Shown here: in pieces, positions 53,211 to 62,267 of the stretch
How the letters are laid out: every line of letters starts with the position of its first letter
Numbering within the stretch: the stretch's first letter is position 1
NCBI RefSeq assembly: GCF_026810505.1
Contig: NZ_CP101750.1
Coordinates: 5,327,501 to 5,391,500, forward strand
Length of the DNA: 64,000 nucleotides
Direction of reading: 5' to 3'
Source of the DNA: Streptomyces sp. Je 1-369
Lineage (GTDB): Bacteria; Actinomycetota; Actinomycetes; Streptomycetales; Streptomycetaceae
Position numbers and translations under genes: made by a program
The notes under the pieces: model-generated
What the model saw: only the letters and a program-made list of their open reading frames with translations
Told to the model about the DNA's origin: nothing
Database searches by the model: none

Positions 53211-54173
53211 TCAGGCGACCGTCAGTCCGCCCGGTGCGCTCTTGGCGTCGGCCCCCGGGTTCGCCAGGTCGAGGGCCTGCCGTATGCCGTTCGCGACTGC
53301 GGGGTGCACCGGCAGCGCGAGGTGCCCGATGCCGGTGACGCGTACGTTCTGCGCGGTCAGGTCGGGATGGTCGACGCAGGCCGTCTCCAGCGGGTCCATG
53401 ATCTGGTCCAGGTCGCTCCAGAAACTCACGAACTGCGTGCGGCAGCCCGGCGCCGGTTCCTTGAGCTCCTCGATCACGTCGGAGCCCGGACGCATCTGCC
53501 GGACGATCGGGTGTGCGTTGGCGAGCGGCACCACGCGGGTGCCCGAGTGTGGCGTGCCGAGCGTGACCAGGGTGCGGATGCGGGCGTCGCCGCCGAGCCG
53601 CTGCGCGTAGTAGCGGGCGATCAACCCGCCGAGGCTGTGACCGACGACGTCGATCCGGGCGTGTCCCGTGCGCTCGCAGAGCTCCTCGATGTGGCGGCCG
53701 AGCAGCTCGGCGGCACCTTTGATGTCGCAGGTCAGCGGGGAGTAGTTGAGGGACTCCACGCGGCGGCCGCCGTGCTGGGCCAGGGTGCGGCGGAGCAGTA
53801 CGAACACGGAACGGTTGTCGATGAAGCCGTGCAGCAGGAGGACCGGAGGCCTGCCGTCCGGGGGGAGGCGGGGGGCGCCCGGGGGTGGCTGGACGGGGGT
53901 CGCCCTGCGTTCCTGGGCGATACCGGAGGGATACAGGAGGAGGTGGCCCGCGAGGATCGCCAACTCCAGGGCCGTCGCCTTCAAGAGAGCCAGGGAGAGC
54001 CCGGCCATCTTGGACGGGAGCGCGGGGAGCGGGATAAGGCCCGGCAGCGCGGGGAGGGATGAGAGCGAGGGAAAAGGTGGGAGTGAAGGGAGTAAGGGGA
54101 GTGGGGCGAGGCCGAGGATTCTCGGCAGCAGTGAGCCGAGCGGGCGAAAGGGGCGGGCCCCGGTGAGCGGCAT
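53211..54173 (-). CDS. Alpha/beta-hydrolase, lipase class 2-like
   Basis: 320 residues. The nucleophile elbow GHSLGG, the oxyanion-hole segment LLHGFIDNRS and the catalytic-His region GIGHLALPVHP fit secreted triacylglycerol lipases. ATG 54173 has GGGAGG 6 bases upstream. The first 55 residues are a Pro/Leu repeat that is odd for a signal peptide, while MAGLSLALLKATALELAILAG from residue 56 looks like a normal membrane or signal segment, so an inner start at 54008 is possible. Confidence 0.85.
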   Translation of the reverse strand: MPLTGARPFRPLGSLLPRILGLAPLPLLPSLPPFPSLSSLPALPGLIPLPALPSKMAGLSLALLKATALELAILAGHLLLYPSGIAQERRATPVQPPPGAPRLPPDGRPPVLLLHGFIDNRSVFVLLRRTLAQHGGRRVESLNYSPLTCDIKGAAELLGRHIEELCERTGHARIDVVGHSLGGLIARYYAQRLGGDARIRTLVTLGTPHSGTRVVPLANAHPIVRQMRPGSDVIEELKEPAPGCRTQFVSFWSDLDQIMDPLETACVDHPDLTAQNVRVTGIGHLALPVHPAVANGIRQALDLANPGADAKSAPGGLTVA

Positions 54174-54597
54174 CGTCGACCTCCCGATTGGCGCACGGAA
54201 GGACGCCTCTGTCCCCCGTGTGCCCTAGGGGGAGTCGTGGCCGAGGAGACGGCAGGTGCGATGGCGATCCCGGCCACCGTTCCGTGGTGGCCCCGTGCCC
54301 CCGTTGCATCGCCGAAGTGCGGATATCACCACGCCGTGCGGCTGCCGGCGTGGTGGCCCGGCGTCTCGTTGCGGCTCCCCTCGCGCCTGATCCGGATGTG
54401 GAGCGTGAGCCCCTCGGTCGTGGACGGCGCGCAGCGAACGTGTCCCACGTGTGATTTCCCCCTCGCTCTCCACCGTGAAACTGCCGCTTGCGCGATGCTG
54501 GGGATAACGTTCGTTCACTTCCCCGGCCGGTGCGGTGCGGGGTATCTGTGCCGGGACAGACTGTTGTCGGTACGGATATCGGTACATGGAGGCAGTG

Positions 54598-55011
54598 ATG
54601 GGTGTGGCAGCCGGGCCGATCCGCGTGGTCGTCGCGAAGCCGGGGCTCGACGGGCACGATCGCGGGGCCAAGGTGATCGCGCGGGCGTTGCGTGACGCCG
54701 GTATGGAGGTCATCTACACCGGGCTGCACCAGACGCCCGAGCAGGTGGTGGACACCGCGATCCAGGAGGACGCCGACGCGATCGGTCTCTCCATCCTGTC
54801 GGGGGCGCACAACACGCTGTTCGCGCGCGTGCTGGAGCTTCTGAAGGAGCGGGACGCGGAAGACATCAAGGTGTTCGGCGGCGGCATCATCCCCGAGGCG
54901 GACATCGCGCCACTCAAGGAGAAGGGTGTCGCGGAGATCTTCACGCCCGGGGCCACCACCACGTCGATCGTGGAGTGGGTCCGGGGGAACGTGCGGCAGG
55001 CCGCCGTCTGA
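54598..55011 (+). CDS. icmB: Isobutyryl-CoA mutase small subunit (B12-binding)
   Basis: 137 residues, essentially only a cobalamin-binding domain: [11 protein letters not shown] with the axial ligand His at residue 20, SILSGAHN, and FGGGIIP near the end. Size and sequence match IcmB, which pairs with a large IcmA subunit encoded elsewhere to interconvert isobutyryl-CoA and n-butyryl-CoA. That links valine breakdown to polyketide building blocks. ATG 54598 has GGAGG upstream; ATG 54586 is an alternative. Confidence 0.93.
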   Translation: MGVAAGPIRVVVAKPGLDGHDRGAKVIARALRDAGMEVIYTGLHQTPEQVVDTAIQEDADAIGLSILSGAHNTLFARVLELLKERDAEDIKVFGGGIIPEADIAPLKEKGVAEIFTPGATTTSIVEWVRGNVRQAAV

Positions 55012-55045
55012 CCCTTCCGGTGGAAGAGCGGTGAGCTGGGAGTAC

Positions 55046-55080
55046 GGGTCGCGGGGCGGTGGGTGTCGCCCCCGCGACCC
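55046..55080. terminator. Bidirectional terminator between icmB and the DUF5691 gene
   Basis: GGGTCGCGGGG / CCCCGCGACCC, an 11-bp stem with a 13-base loop between convergent genes. Confidence 0.75.
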
Positions 55081-55147
55081 GCAGGTACGTGCGTGCCTGC
55101 GGGTACATGCGTGCCTGTGGGTCCGTGCGTACCTGCGAGTACCCGCG
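55081..55147. repeat. GTGCGTGCCTGCGGGTAC tandem repeat
   Basis: Three to four imperfect copies of an 18-base GTRCGTGCCTGYGGGT unit fill the gap between the terminator and the DUF5691 gene stop. Confidence 0.82.
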
Positions 55148-55155
55148 TCCTCGTG

Positions 55156-56919
55156 TCATGGCGGCGGGAGTTCGTCGCGGATGGCCGCGCGCAGGCGCAG
55201 CGTGGTCACGAGGCGTTGGAACGCCTCCGACCAGTAGCCGCCCGCACCGGGAGACGCGTTCTCCGGTTCGTCGGGTATCGCGGTGAGCGCCTCCAGACGG
55301 ACCGCCTCCGACGGGTCGAGGCAGCGTTCCGCAAGGCCCATCACTCCGCTGAAACTCCAGGGGTAACTTCCCGCGTCACGAGCGATGTTCAGGGAGTCCA
55401 CCACCGCGCGGCCCAGCGGTTCGGCCCAGGGGACGGCGCAGACACCGAGCAGTTGGAACGCCTCCGACAGGCCGTGCGCCGCGATGAAACCGGCCACCCA
55501 GTCGGCCCGTTCGGCGGCGGGCAGCGAGGCCAGGAGCTTGGCCCGCTCGGCGAGCGACACGGCGCCGGGGCCCGCGGCGTCGGGCGAGGCGGGGGTGCCG
55601 AGCAGCGCCCGGGACCAGGCGACGTCCCGCTGGCGCACCGCCGCGCGGCACCAGGCGGCGTGCAGCTCGCTCCGCCAGTCGTCGGCCACCGGGAGCGCCA
55701 CGATCTCCGTCGGCGTGCGGTTGCCGAGCCGGGGCTGCCAGGTGGCGAGCGGGGCCGCTTCCACCAGCTGACCCAGCCACCAGGAGCGTTCACCGCGGCC
55801 GGTGGGGGGCTTCGGGGTGACGCCGTCCCGTTCCATGCCCGCGTCGCACTCGTGCGGTGCCTCCACCGTGAGGGTCGGTGTGTCGGAGGTGTGGTCGACG
55901 GCCACGCAGGACGCCGCGCGGGTCGACATCCTGCCTGCCAGCGCGGATTCGGGCAGGGCGGACAGCAGCTCCGCCGCGGTGGCACGGACGTTGCGGCTGC
56001 GGTCGGTGAGTGCCCGCTCCAGGAACGGCTCGTCCGCGGGGGACAGGCCGGTGCGCAGGGAGTCGAGGAACATCAGGCGGTCCTCCGCCCGCTCCGTCGA
56101 CCACGTGGACACGAGCAGGTCCAGGGCCGTTCCGGCGTGGTGTGCCCGCAGCGTGGTGAGGAGGGCGACGCGCTCGGCGAAGAGGCCCTCCTCCCAGAGG
56201 CGTTGCACCTGCGGGGCGTCGTCGGCGGACGGGAGGGATACGCCGCCTCCCGGGGTGGCCCGGAGTGCGAACTTCCAGTCCGGGTTCAGACGGGCCAGCC
56301 AGAGCGCTCTGGGGCCCGCGAAGGTGAGGGCCTGGGGGCGCAGGTCCGTGCGGCCGCGTGCCGCGTTCAGGAGCGCGGGCAGCAGCTCCGGCGGGGCGCC
56401 ATACCCCCGCACGTTGGCCAGGGCCAGCCACTGGGGCAGGAGCTCCATCAGGTCGGGGGCCGCGCCCCTGCGGCCGCCGCCGCCCGTACCGGGCTGATCG
56501 GTGAGCAGCGTCGCGAGCCTGCGCCGGGCCGCCGGGGGCACGGGTGGCCTGGGGTCGTCCGCCGCGGGCTCGGGCAGTGCGGCTGCCGGTGCGGCGCGCA
56601 GCCCCGCCCTGCGGCGCACCGTCTGCAGTGCCGCCGCGTCCAGGAGGGCGGTCGGCGCCTCCTTGCCGGGGGTGTGCGCGATGGCCGGCAACGCGCGGCG
56701 CTCGGTGCCCAGCAGGGCCGCCGTGACGAGGTCGTCCCAGGAGGGGGCGGTGGGGACGGTGGGGACGGTGGACGTGGAGGGAGTGGGGTTGGTGGGGATA
56801 GTGGGGTTAGTAGGGCTTGTGGGTCCGGTGGGTCCGGTGGGTTCAGTGGGGTGGGTGGGGTCGGTGGGGGTAGCGTTCGTGGCGGGCGGGGTGGGTTCCT
56901 GGTGTGCGTTCTTCAGCAC
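55156..56919 (-). CDS. DUF5691-like protein, partner of the SWIM protein
   Basis: 587 residues from GTG 56919, which overlaps the stop codon of the SWIM gene, so the two are translationally coupled. An N-terminal Pro-Thr tripeptide repeat (about 10-55, xPT units) precedes a predicted all-helical, HEAT-like body: WDDLVTAALLGTERRALP, SRNVRATAAELLSALPESALAGRM, RDVAWSRALLGTP. DUF5691 is named from memory of proteins in this context. It occurs with SWIM, MoxR and VWA genes across bacteria; its role is unknown. Confidence 0.8.
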   Translation of the reverse strand: MLKNAHQEPTPPATNATPTDPTHPTEPTGPTGPTSPTNPTIPTNPTPSTSTVPTVPTAPSWDDLVTAALLGTERRALPAIAHTPGKEAPTALLDAAALQTVRRRAGLRAAPAAALPEPAADDPRPPVPPAARRRLATLLTDQPGTGGGGRRGAAPDLMELLPQWLALANVRGYGAPPELLPALLNAARGRTDLRPQALTFAGPRALWLARLNPDWKFALRATPGGGVSLPSADDAPQVQRLWEEGLFAERVALLTTLRAHHAGTALDLLVSTWSTERAEDRLMFLDSLRTGLSPADEPFLERALTDRSRNVRATAAELLSALPESALAGRMSTRAASCVAVDHTSDTPTLTVEAPHECDAGMERDGVTPKPPTGRGERSWWLGQLVEAAPLATWQPRLGNRTPTEIVALPVADDWRSELHAAWCRAAVRQRDVAWSRALLGTPASPDAAGPGAVSLAERAKLLASLPAAERADWVAGFIAAHGLSEAFQLLGVCAVPWAEPLGRAVVDSLNIARDAGSYPWSFSGVMGLAERCLDPSEAVRLEALTAIPDEPENASPGAGGYWSEAFQRLVTTLRLRAAIRDELPPP

Positions 56920-58328
56920 AGCGACACCGTCTCTCCTGAGTCCTTCGGCCAGGCCGCCAGTGGGGTGAAGCCTCGGTGGCCGCACTCGCCGAACACCGTC
57001 AGCGGGGCGCCTCCGGAGAGGGCGATCAGACGCCACAGGCCCGGCCGGGATGTGGCGGAAGGGGCGAGGGGGAGGGCTGATTCGGTTGTGGCGTCCGCCA
57101 GTTGCCAGGAGCCCTGCAAGCCCTGCAAGCCCTGCAAGCCCTGCGTGTCCCGGGTGCCCCGAGCGTCCCGCACGTCCTGCGTGCGGGCCGGTATCACTTC
57201 GGCGAGCGTCACGGGCCAGGACTCCAGCCAGGGGTCGTCGCGGAGTGCCGCGCCGTAACGGGCAACGGCCTCTTCAGGACGTACGCCCGGTGGCCGCTGC
57301 GCGGTGGGCGTCGGCGCCGCGAACTGTTCGCCCAGCTCCACCCGCAGCTGCCCCGCCCCCGGATACCCCGTCACCTCGGCGTCGAGTGCGAGGCCCACTG
57401 GCAGGGCGAGCGCGGGTGCGCGGCCCGCCGCCCCGTACGAGAGAAGGAGCGCGGTGCGGCCGGACTCCGTGCCGTAGAGCCATATGCGGCGTGTGGTGAG
57501 TCTGCTGTCCGCCGTGTCGTACTGGGCGAGGACCACCCAGTGGTCCCGTACAGGTGGGCCCTCCGGCTGTGAGGGGAGGCCGACGCGGGAGCGGACCGTG
57601 GCCGCAAGGCCCTCCGGCAGCCGGTCGCGGTGGAGCCAGCCCTGGTCGAGGAGGTGGAGCAGTGCGCATTCCTCCAGGAGGCGCACGGGCCAGCCGGGGC
57701 CGGAGGACGGTATGGCCCCCAACTCTCGTACACGCGCGGCCAGTCCTGGGGCCTGTGCGTCGACCATGCGGGCCGCCGTTTCCTCCCACAGGCCGTACCC
57801 CATCTGCTCCGCCGATGCCGTGCCGCCGCAGAGCAGGTCGGACAGGCGCTGCTCCAGCTCCGTCGCCCCCGCGGTGATGCGCTCGGCCCGCTTCTCCGCT
57901 CTTCTGCGCGCCGCCTCGGGATCGGCCGAGGCGGCGGGCGCGGCGGCTGAACTCTGCTTGCTGTCCGCTCGTTTGCGGCGTGCCGCCAGCCACTCCGCGG
58001 CCCAGGCCGGCGGTTCGCCGCCCTCCGGCACGGTGCCGTCCGCCCCCGCCCACACCAGCAACAGCCCCAACGCGTGCTTGCACGGGAACTTACGGCTCGG
58101 ACAGCTGCACTTGTACGCCGGGCCCGCGCTGTCCGCGATGTCGACAATCGTCTGATACGGCTTGCTGCCACTGCCCTTGCACAGTCCCCACATCGCCCCC
58201 TCGCCCGAACTGCCCGCCTCTGACCATGGTCCTGCGACGCCGAGTTTGCTGCCCGCCTTGCGTGTCGAGGCATCAGGAGCCAGTGCCAGCACCTGATCCG
58301 CCGTCCAGCGCACCCCCTGCTGAGTCAT
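56913..58328 (-). CDS. SWIM zinc-finger protein (YehQ-like)
   Basis: 471 residues from ATG 58328 (MTQQGVRWTADQ); an upstream ATG at 58376 would add 16 residues. The SWIM finger is C74-x-C76-x6-C83-x-H85 in YKCSCPSRKFPCKHALGLLL, predicted to bind nucleic acid or protein. A helical region and a C-terminal domain with QGL repeats (57113-57145) follow. It is divergent from the MoxR gene with 153 bases between starts. In E. coli the SWIM gene yehQ accompanies yehL (MoxR), yehM and yehP (VWA). Confidence 0.88.
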   Translation of the reverse strand: MTQQGVRWTADQVLALAPDASTRKAGSKLGVAGPWSEAGSSGEGAMWGLCKGSGSKPYQTIVDIADSAGPAYKCSCPSRKFPCKHALGLLLVWAGADGTVPEGGEPPAWAAEWLAARRKRADSKQSSAAAPAASADPEAARRRAEKRAERITAGATELEQRLSDLLCGGTASAEQMGYGLWEETAARMVDAQAPGLAARVRELGAIPSSGPGWPVRLLEECALLHLLDQGWLHRDRLPEGLAATVRSRVGLPSQPEGPPVRDHWVVLAQYDTADSRLTTRRIWLYGTESGRTALLLSYGAAGRAPALALPVGLALDAEVTGYPGAGQLRVELGEQFAAPTPTAQRPPGVRPEEAVARYGAALRDDPWLESWPVTLAEVIPARTQDVRDARGTRDTQGLQGLQGLQGSWQLADATTESALPLAPSATSRPGLWRLIALSGGAPLTVFGECGHRGFTPLAAWPKDSGETVSLC

Positions 58329-58481
58329 GTCTCGAAGGTAGGTGCCACCACTGACAATCGGTTCGAGCTCGGGCATTCATGCAGGTCAAGGCCGTGCGGA
58401 GGGCGATTGTCAGTGGCGTGGTGCACGGTGGACACATCGCCGGGCCAGATGTGCCCGGACGAGCTGGAGGGGGATCGCGCC
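58329..58481. promoter_or_regulatory. Divergent promoter region of the MoxR/SWIM locus
   Basis: 153 bases separate the oppositely oriented SWIM and MoxR genes and must hold both promoters. No consensus box is clear enough to mark. Confidence 0.5.
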
Positions 58482-59636
58482 ATGACCGTTTCCGTCGACT
58501 CGACAACGTCCGCGACCGTGAATTCGGCGGTGCCCGCGTCCGGTTCCGCCGATGGTGCGGAAGCGCTCCGCCCGCATGCCGAGGACGCCTTCGCCGCCGA
58601 ACTCGCCGCGCTGGCCGCCCAGGACGACCGGCCGCGGCCGCAGCGGTGGAAGCTCTCGCCGTGGGCCGTCGCCACCTACCTGCTCGGCGGCACTCTGCCC
58701 GACGGCACGGTGATCACGCCGAAGTACGTGGGACCGCGCCGCATTGTCGAGGTCGCCGTCACCACCCTCGCCACCGACCGCGCCCTGCTGCTGCTCGGCG
58801 TGCCGGGCACCGCCAAGACCTGGGTGTCCGAGCACCTCGCGGCCGCGGTCAGCGGTGACTCGACCCTGCTCGTGCAGGGCACGGCGGGCACTCCCGAGGA
58901 AGCGATCCGGTACGGCTGGAACTACGCCCAGCTGCTCGCCCACGGCCCCAGCCGCGACGCCCTTGTGCCCAGCCCCGTCATGCGCGCGATGGCCGAGGGC
59001 ATGACGGCGCGCGTCGAGGAGCTGACCCGCATCCCAGCCGACGTGCAGGACACGCTGATCACGATCCTGTCGGAGAAGACACTGCCCATCCCGGAGCTGG
59101 GGCAGGAGGTGCAGGCCGTGCGTGGCTTCAGCCTCATCGCGACGGCCAACGACCGCGACCGCGGCGTCAACGACCTGTCGAGCGCGTTGCGCCGCCGCTT
59201 CAACACGGTCGTTCTGCCGCTGCCGGAGAGCGCCGAGGCCGAGGTCGACATCGTCTCGCGCCGCGTCGACCAGATCGGCCGCTCCCTCGACCTGCCCGCG
59301 GGCCCCGAGGGCATCGACGAGATACGCCGTGTCGTCACCGTCTTCCGTGAATTGCGCGATGGCGTCACGGCGGACGGGCGTACGAAGCTGAAGTCGCCCA
59401 GCGGCACGCTGTCCACGGCCGAGGCGATCTCCGTCGTCACCAGCGGCCTCGCGCTGGCAGCCCACTTCGGAGACGGCGTGCTGCGCTCCGGCGATGTGGC
59501 GGCCGGCATCCTCGGCGCTGTCGTCCGCGATCCAGCGGCGGACCGTGTGATCTGGCAGGAGTACCTGGAGACGGTCGTGCGCGAGCGCGACGGCTGGAAG
59601 GACTTCTACCGCGCGTGCCGAGAGGTGAGCGCATGA
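58482..59636 (+). CDS. MoxR-type AAA+ ATPase (YehL-like)
   Basis: 384 residues from ATG 58482 with GGAGGGGG upstream. AAA+ elements: Walker A GVPGTAKT (106-113), a Walker B/pre-sensor I region (ADVQDTLITILSEKTLPIPELG), sensor 1 LIATAND, and the arginine-finger region LRRRFNTVVLPLP. MoxR ATPases work with VWA-domain proteins as chaperones that insert cofactors or assemble complexes. The sequence and the context with DUF5682, VWA and SWIM place it in the YehL branch. It heads the + strand operon. Confidence 0.92.
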   Translation: MTVSVDSTTSATVNSAVPASGSADGAEALRPHAEDAFAAELAALAAQDDRPRPQRWKLSPWAVATYLLGGTLPDGTVITPKYVGPRRIVEVAVTTLATDRALLLLGVPGTAKTWVSEHLAAAVSGDSTLLVQGTAGTPEEAIRYGWNYAQLLAHGPSRDALVPSPVMRAMAEGMTARVEELTRIPADVQDTLITILSEKTLPIPELGQEVQAVRGFSLIATANDRDRGVNDLSSALRRRFNTVVLPLPESAEAEVDIVSRRVDQIGRSLDLPAGPEGIDEIRRVVTVFRELRDGVTADGRTKLKSPSGTLSTAEAISVVTSGLALAAHFGDGVLRSGDVAAGILGAVVRDPAADRVIWQEYLETVVRERDGWKDFYRACREVSA

Positions 59637-59637
59637 C

Positions 59638-62217
59638 GTGGGCGGCGGGAGTGACGGGGGCGAGGGGGGGGTGACGGGAGTGACGGGAGTGACCGGGGCG
59701 CGTGTGCGGGAGACGCTGTTGCTCGGAGTGCGGCACCACGGTCCTGGCTCGGCGCGTGCGGTGCGGGCCGCGCTCGACGCGGGGCGGCCGGAAGTCGTCC
59801 TCGTCGAGGGGCCGCCGGAGGCCGACGCGCTCGTGGATCTTGCCGCCGACGAGGGGATGCGGCCACCGGTCGCGCTGCTCGCGCATGTGGTGGACGAGCC
59901 GGGGCGCTCGGCGTTCTGGCCGCTCGCCGACTTCTCCCCGGAGTGGGTCGCGATCCAGTGGGCCCTTGGGCACGGGGTGCCTGTGCGGTTCATCGATCTC
60001 CCGGCAGCGCACTCACTAGCCGTCCGCACGGAGGACGAAGGAGAGGGAGAGGGACGGGGGCAGGGACAGGGGCAGGGAGAAGGAGGAGGAGAGGGCGCGG
60101 GTGGGGGTGACGGGGGAGACATGGGGGGCGTGCGGGTTGATCCACTCGGCGTGCTCACCGAGACCGCCGGGTACGACGACCCCGAGCGCTGGTGGGAGGA
60201 CGTCGTCGAGCACCGTGGGACGGCCGGCGACCCGTTCGCGCCGTTCGAGGCGGTGGCCGAGGCGATGGAAGCCCTGCGCGAGGCCTACGGAGACGGGGGG
60301 CACGCCCGCGACCTGGTGCGCGAGGCGCACATGCGGTTCCAGGTGAGGGCCGCGCAGAAGGAGTTCGGTCCTGAGCGGGTCGCCGTGGTCTGTGGAGCCT
60401 GGCATGTTCCCGCGCTGCGGCGGAAGACCACCGTGGCCGCGGACCGGGCCCTCCTCAAGGGGTTGCCCAAGGTGAAGGCCGAGATGACGTGGGTGCCGTG
60501 GACCCACCGCAGGCTCTCGCGCGCGAGTGGGTACGGCGCGGGAATCGTCTCCCCAGGTTGGTACGCCCATTTGTTCGGTGCGCCCGACCGGCCCGTCGAG
60601 CGCTGGATGACGAAGGTCGCCCGGCTGCTGCGCGACGAGGACAGGCTCGTGTCGTCCGCGCACGTCATCGAAGCGGTGCGGCTCGCCGAGACGCTGGCCG
60701 CGATGCGGGGGCGGCCGCTGGCCGGGCTCACCGAGACGGCCGATGCAGTGCGGGCGGTGATGTGCGAGGGCTCCGACGTACCGCTCGCGCTCGTGCACGA
60801 CAAGCTCGTCGTCGGGGACGTGCTGGGGGAGGTGCCCGATGCGGCGCCCGCGGTTCCGCTGCAGCGTGACCTCACGAAGCTGCAGCGCAGGCTTCGGCTG
60901 AAACCGGAGGCGTCGGAGCGGGAGTTGGAGCTCGACCTCCGTAAGGAGACGGACGCCGCGCGCAGCAGGCTGTTGCACCGGCTGCGGCTCCTCGGCGTGG
61001 GCTGGGGCGAGCCGACGGCGTCCCGGGGGAGCACGGGGACGTTTCGGGAGACCTGGCGGCTGCGGTGGGAGCCGGAGCTCGCCGTGCGGGTCGCCGAGGC
61101 GGGGGTGTGGGGGACGACGGTCCTGGGTGCGGCCACGGGCAAGGCGTCCTCCGACGCGGTCGACGCGGGGGCGCTGTCCGACGTCACCGTGCTCGCCGAG
61201 CGGTGCCTGCTGGCGGAGTTGCCGGACGCGTTGCCCGTGGTGATGCGGGTCCTTGTGGACCGGGCGGCGCTGGACACGGACGTCGGACACCTCGCGCAGG
61301 CCCTTCCCGCGCTGGTGCGGTCACTCCGGTACGGGGATGTCAGGGGGACCGGTACGGAGGCCCTCGGCGAGGTTGCCCTCGGGCTCGCCGAGCGGATCTT
61401 CGTCGGGTTGCCGCCCGCGTGCGCGGGGCTGGACGCGGACGCGGCTCTGGAGATGCGACGGCATGTCGATGCGGTGCATCAGGCGGTGGCACTGCTCGGG
61501 GAGTTCGGTGCGGGGTCCGGTACGGGTTTCGGTTCGTATTCCGGTACGGGGGGCGCGCAGGGGGTTCGCGCTCGGTGGCACTCCGTACTGCGGACGCTCG
61601 CCGAGCGGGAGTCCGTCGCCGGAGTCGTGCGGGGGCGGTGCGTGCGGCTGCTCCTGGACGGCGGGGAACTGGGGGACGAGGACGTCGCCCGCCTCATGGG
61701 GCTCGCGCTGTCCCGGGGCAGTGCGCCGGCCGAAGGGGCCGCCTGGATCGAGGGGTTCGTCGGGGGCGGATCCGGAGGCGGGATGCTGCTCGTGCACGAC
61801 GAGCGGCTGCTCGGGCTGGTCGACGACTGGCTGTGCGGGGTGTCGGACGCCGCCTTCATCGACGTACTGCCGTTGCTGCGACGCACGTTCTCGGCGTACG
61901 AGGCGGGGGTGCGGCGGACGTTGGGCGAGCTGGTGCGGCGGGGGCCGACGGGGCGGTCGGCCGGTGCTGTCGGGGGGGCCGGAGCCGGGCAGGGCGCGGG
62001 GATGCCCGGTTTCGGCGCCCGGCTCGACCCCACGCGCGCGGACGCCGTGGTGCCGATCGTCCACCTGCTCCTGGGCCTGCCGATGGACGCCGGGGTTGGG
62101 GCAGGGGCAGGGGCGGGGTCTGGGGCTGGGGTTGTGCTGCGGGCGGGTGCGGATGTGGGTGCGGAGGTGCGGGCGGTGGGGGCCGTCGGCGACGACTGCG
62201 TGGGGGTGGACGGGTGA
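59638..62217 (+). CDS. DUF5682-like protein (YehM-like)
   Basis: 859 residues from GTG 59638. The conserved body starts with VRETLLLGVRHHGPGSARAV and contains VEGPPEADALVDL, WVAIQWALGHGVPVRFIDLP, VCGAWHVPAL and AGIVSPGWYAHLFG, all typical of this uncharacterised family. The ATGA that overlaps the MoxR stop is out of frame, and a run of eight G (59664-59671) lies between it and the body. A Glu-Gly-Gln repeat (60027-60125) and a Gly/Ala-rich tail (after about 62090) are low-complexity insertions. Function unknown; it is always linked to MoxR and VWA partners. Confidence 0.85.
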   Translation: MGGGSDGGEGGVTGVTGVTGARVRETLLLGVRHHGPGSARAVRAALDAGRPEVVLVEGPPEADALVDLAADEGMRPPVALLAHVVDEPGRSAFWPLADFSPEWVAIQWALGHGVPVRFIDLPAAHSLAVRTEDEGEGEGRGQGQGQGEGGGEGAGGGDGGDMGGVRVDPLGVLTETAGYDDPERWWEDVVEHRGTAGDPFAPFEAVAEAMEALREAYGDGGHARDLVREAHMRFQVRAAQKEFGPERVAVVCGAWHVPALRRKTTVAADRALLKGLPKVKAEMTWVPWTHRRLSRASGYGAGIVSPGWYAHLFGAPDRPVERWMTKVARLLRDEDRLVSSAHVIEAVRLAETLAAMRGRPLAGLTETADAVRAVMCEGSDVPLALVHDKLVVGDVLGEVPDAAPAVPLQRDLTKLQRRLRLKPEASERELELDLRKETDAARSRLLHRLRLLGVGWGEPTASRGSTGTFRETWRLRWEPELAVRVAEAGVWGTTVLGAATGKASSDAVDAGALSDVTVLAERCLLAELPDALPVVMRVLVDRAALDTDVGHLAQALPALVRSLRYGDVRGTGTEALGEVALGLAERIFVGLPPACAGLDADAALEMRRHVDAVHQAVALLGEFGAGSGTGFGSYSGTGGAQGVRARWHSVLRTLAERESVAGVVRGRCVRLLLDGGELGDEDVARLMGLALSRGSAPAEGAAWIEGFVGGGSGGGMLLVHDERLLGLVDDWLCGVSDAAFIDVLPLLRRTFSAYEAGVRRTLGELVRRGPTGRSAGAVGGAGAGQGAGMPGFGARLDPTRADAVVPIVHLLLGLPMDAGVGAGAGAGSGAGVVLRAGADVGAEVRAVGAVGDDCVGVDG

Positions 62218-62267
62218 GTCAGGGGACTCGTGCGGCGGAGATATCGGCGGCGACCGTATGCGGGTGA

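Noticed and set aside
51556..54810. Minus-strand frame of 1084 codons spanning the M23 and lipase genes
   Set aside because: It is out of phase with both real genes and joins them with Arg/Pro-rich nonsense.
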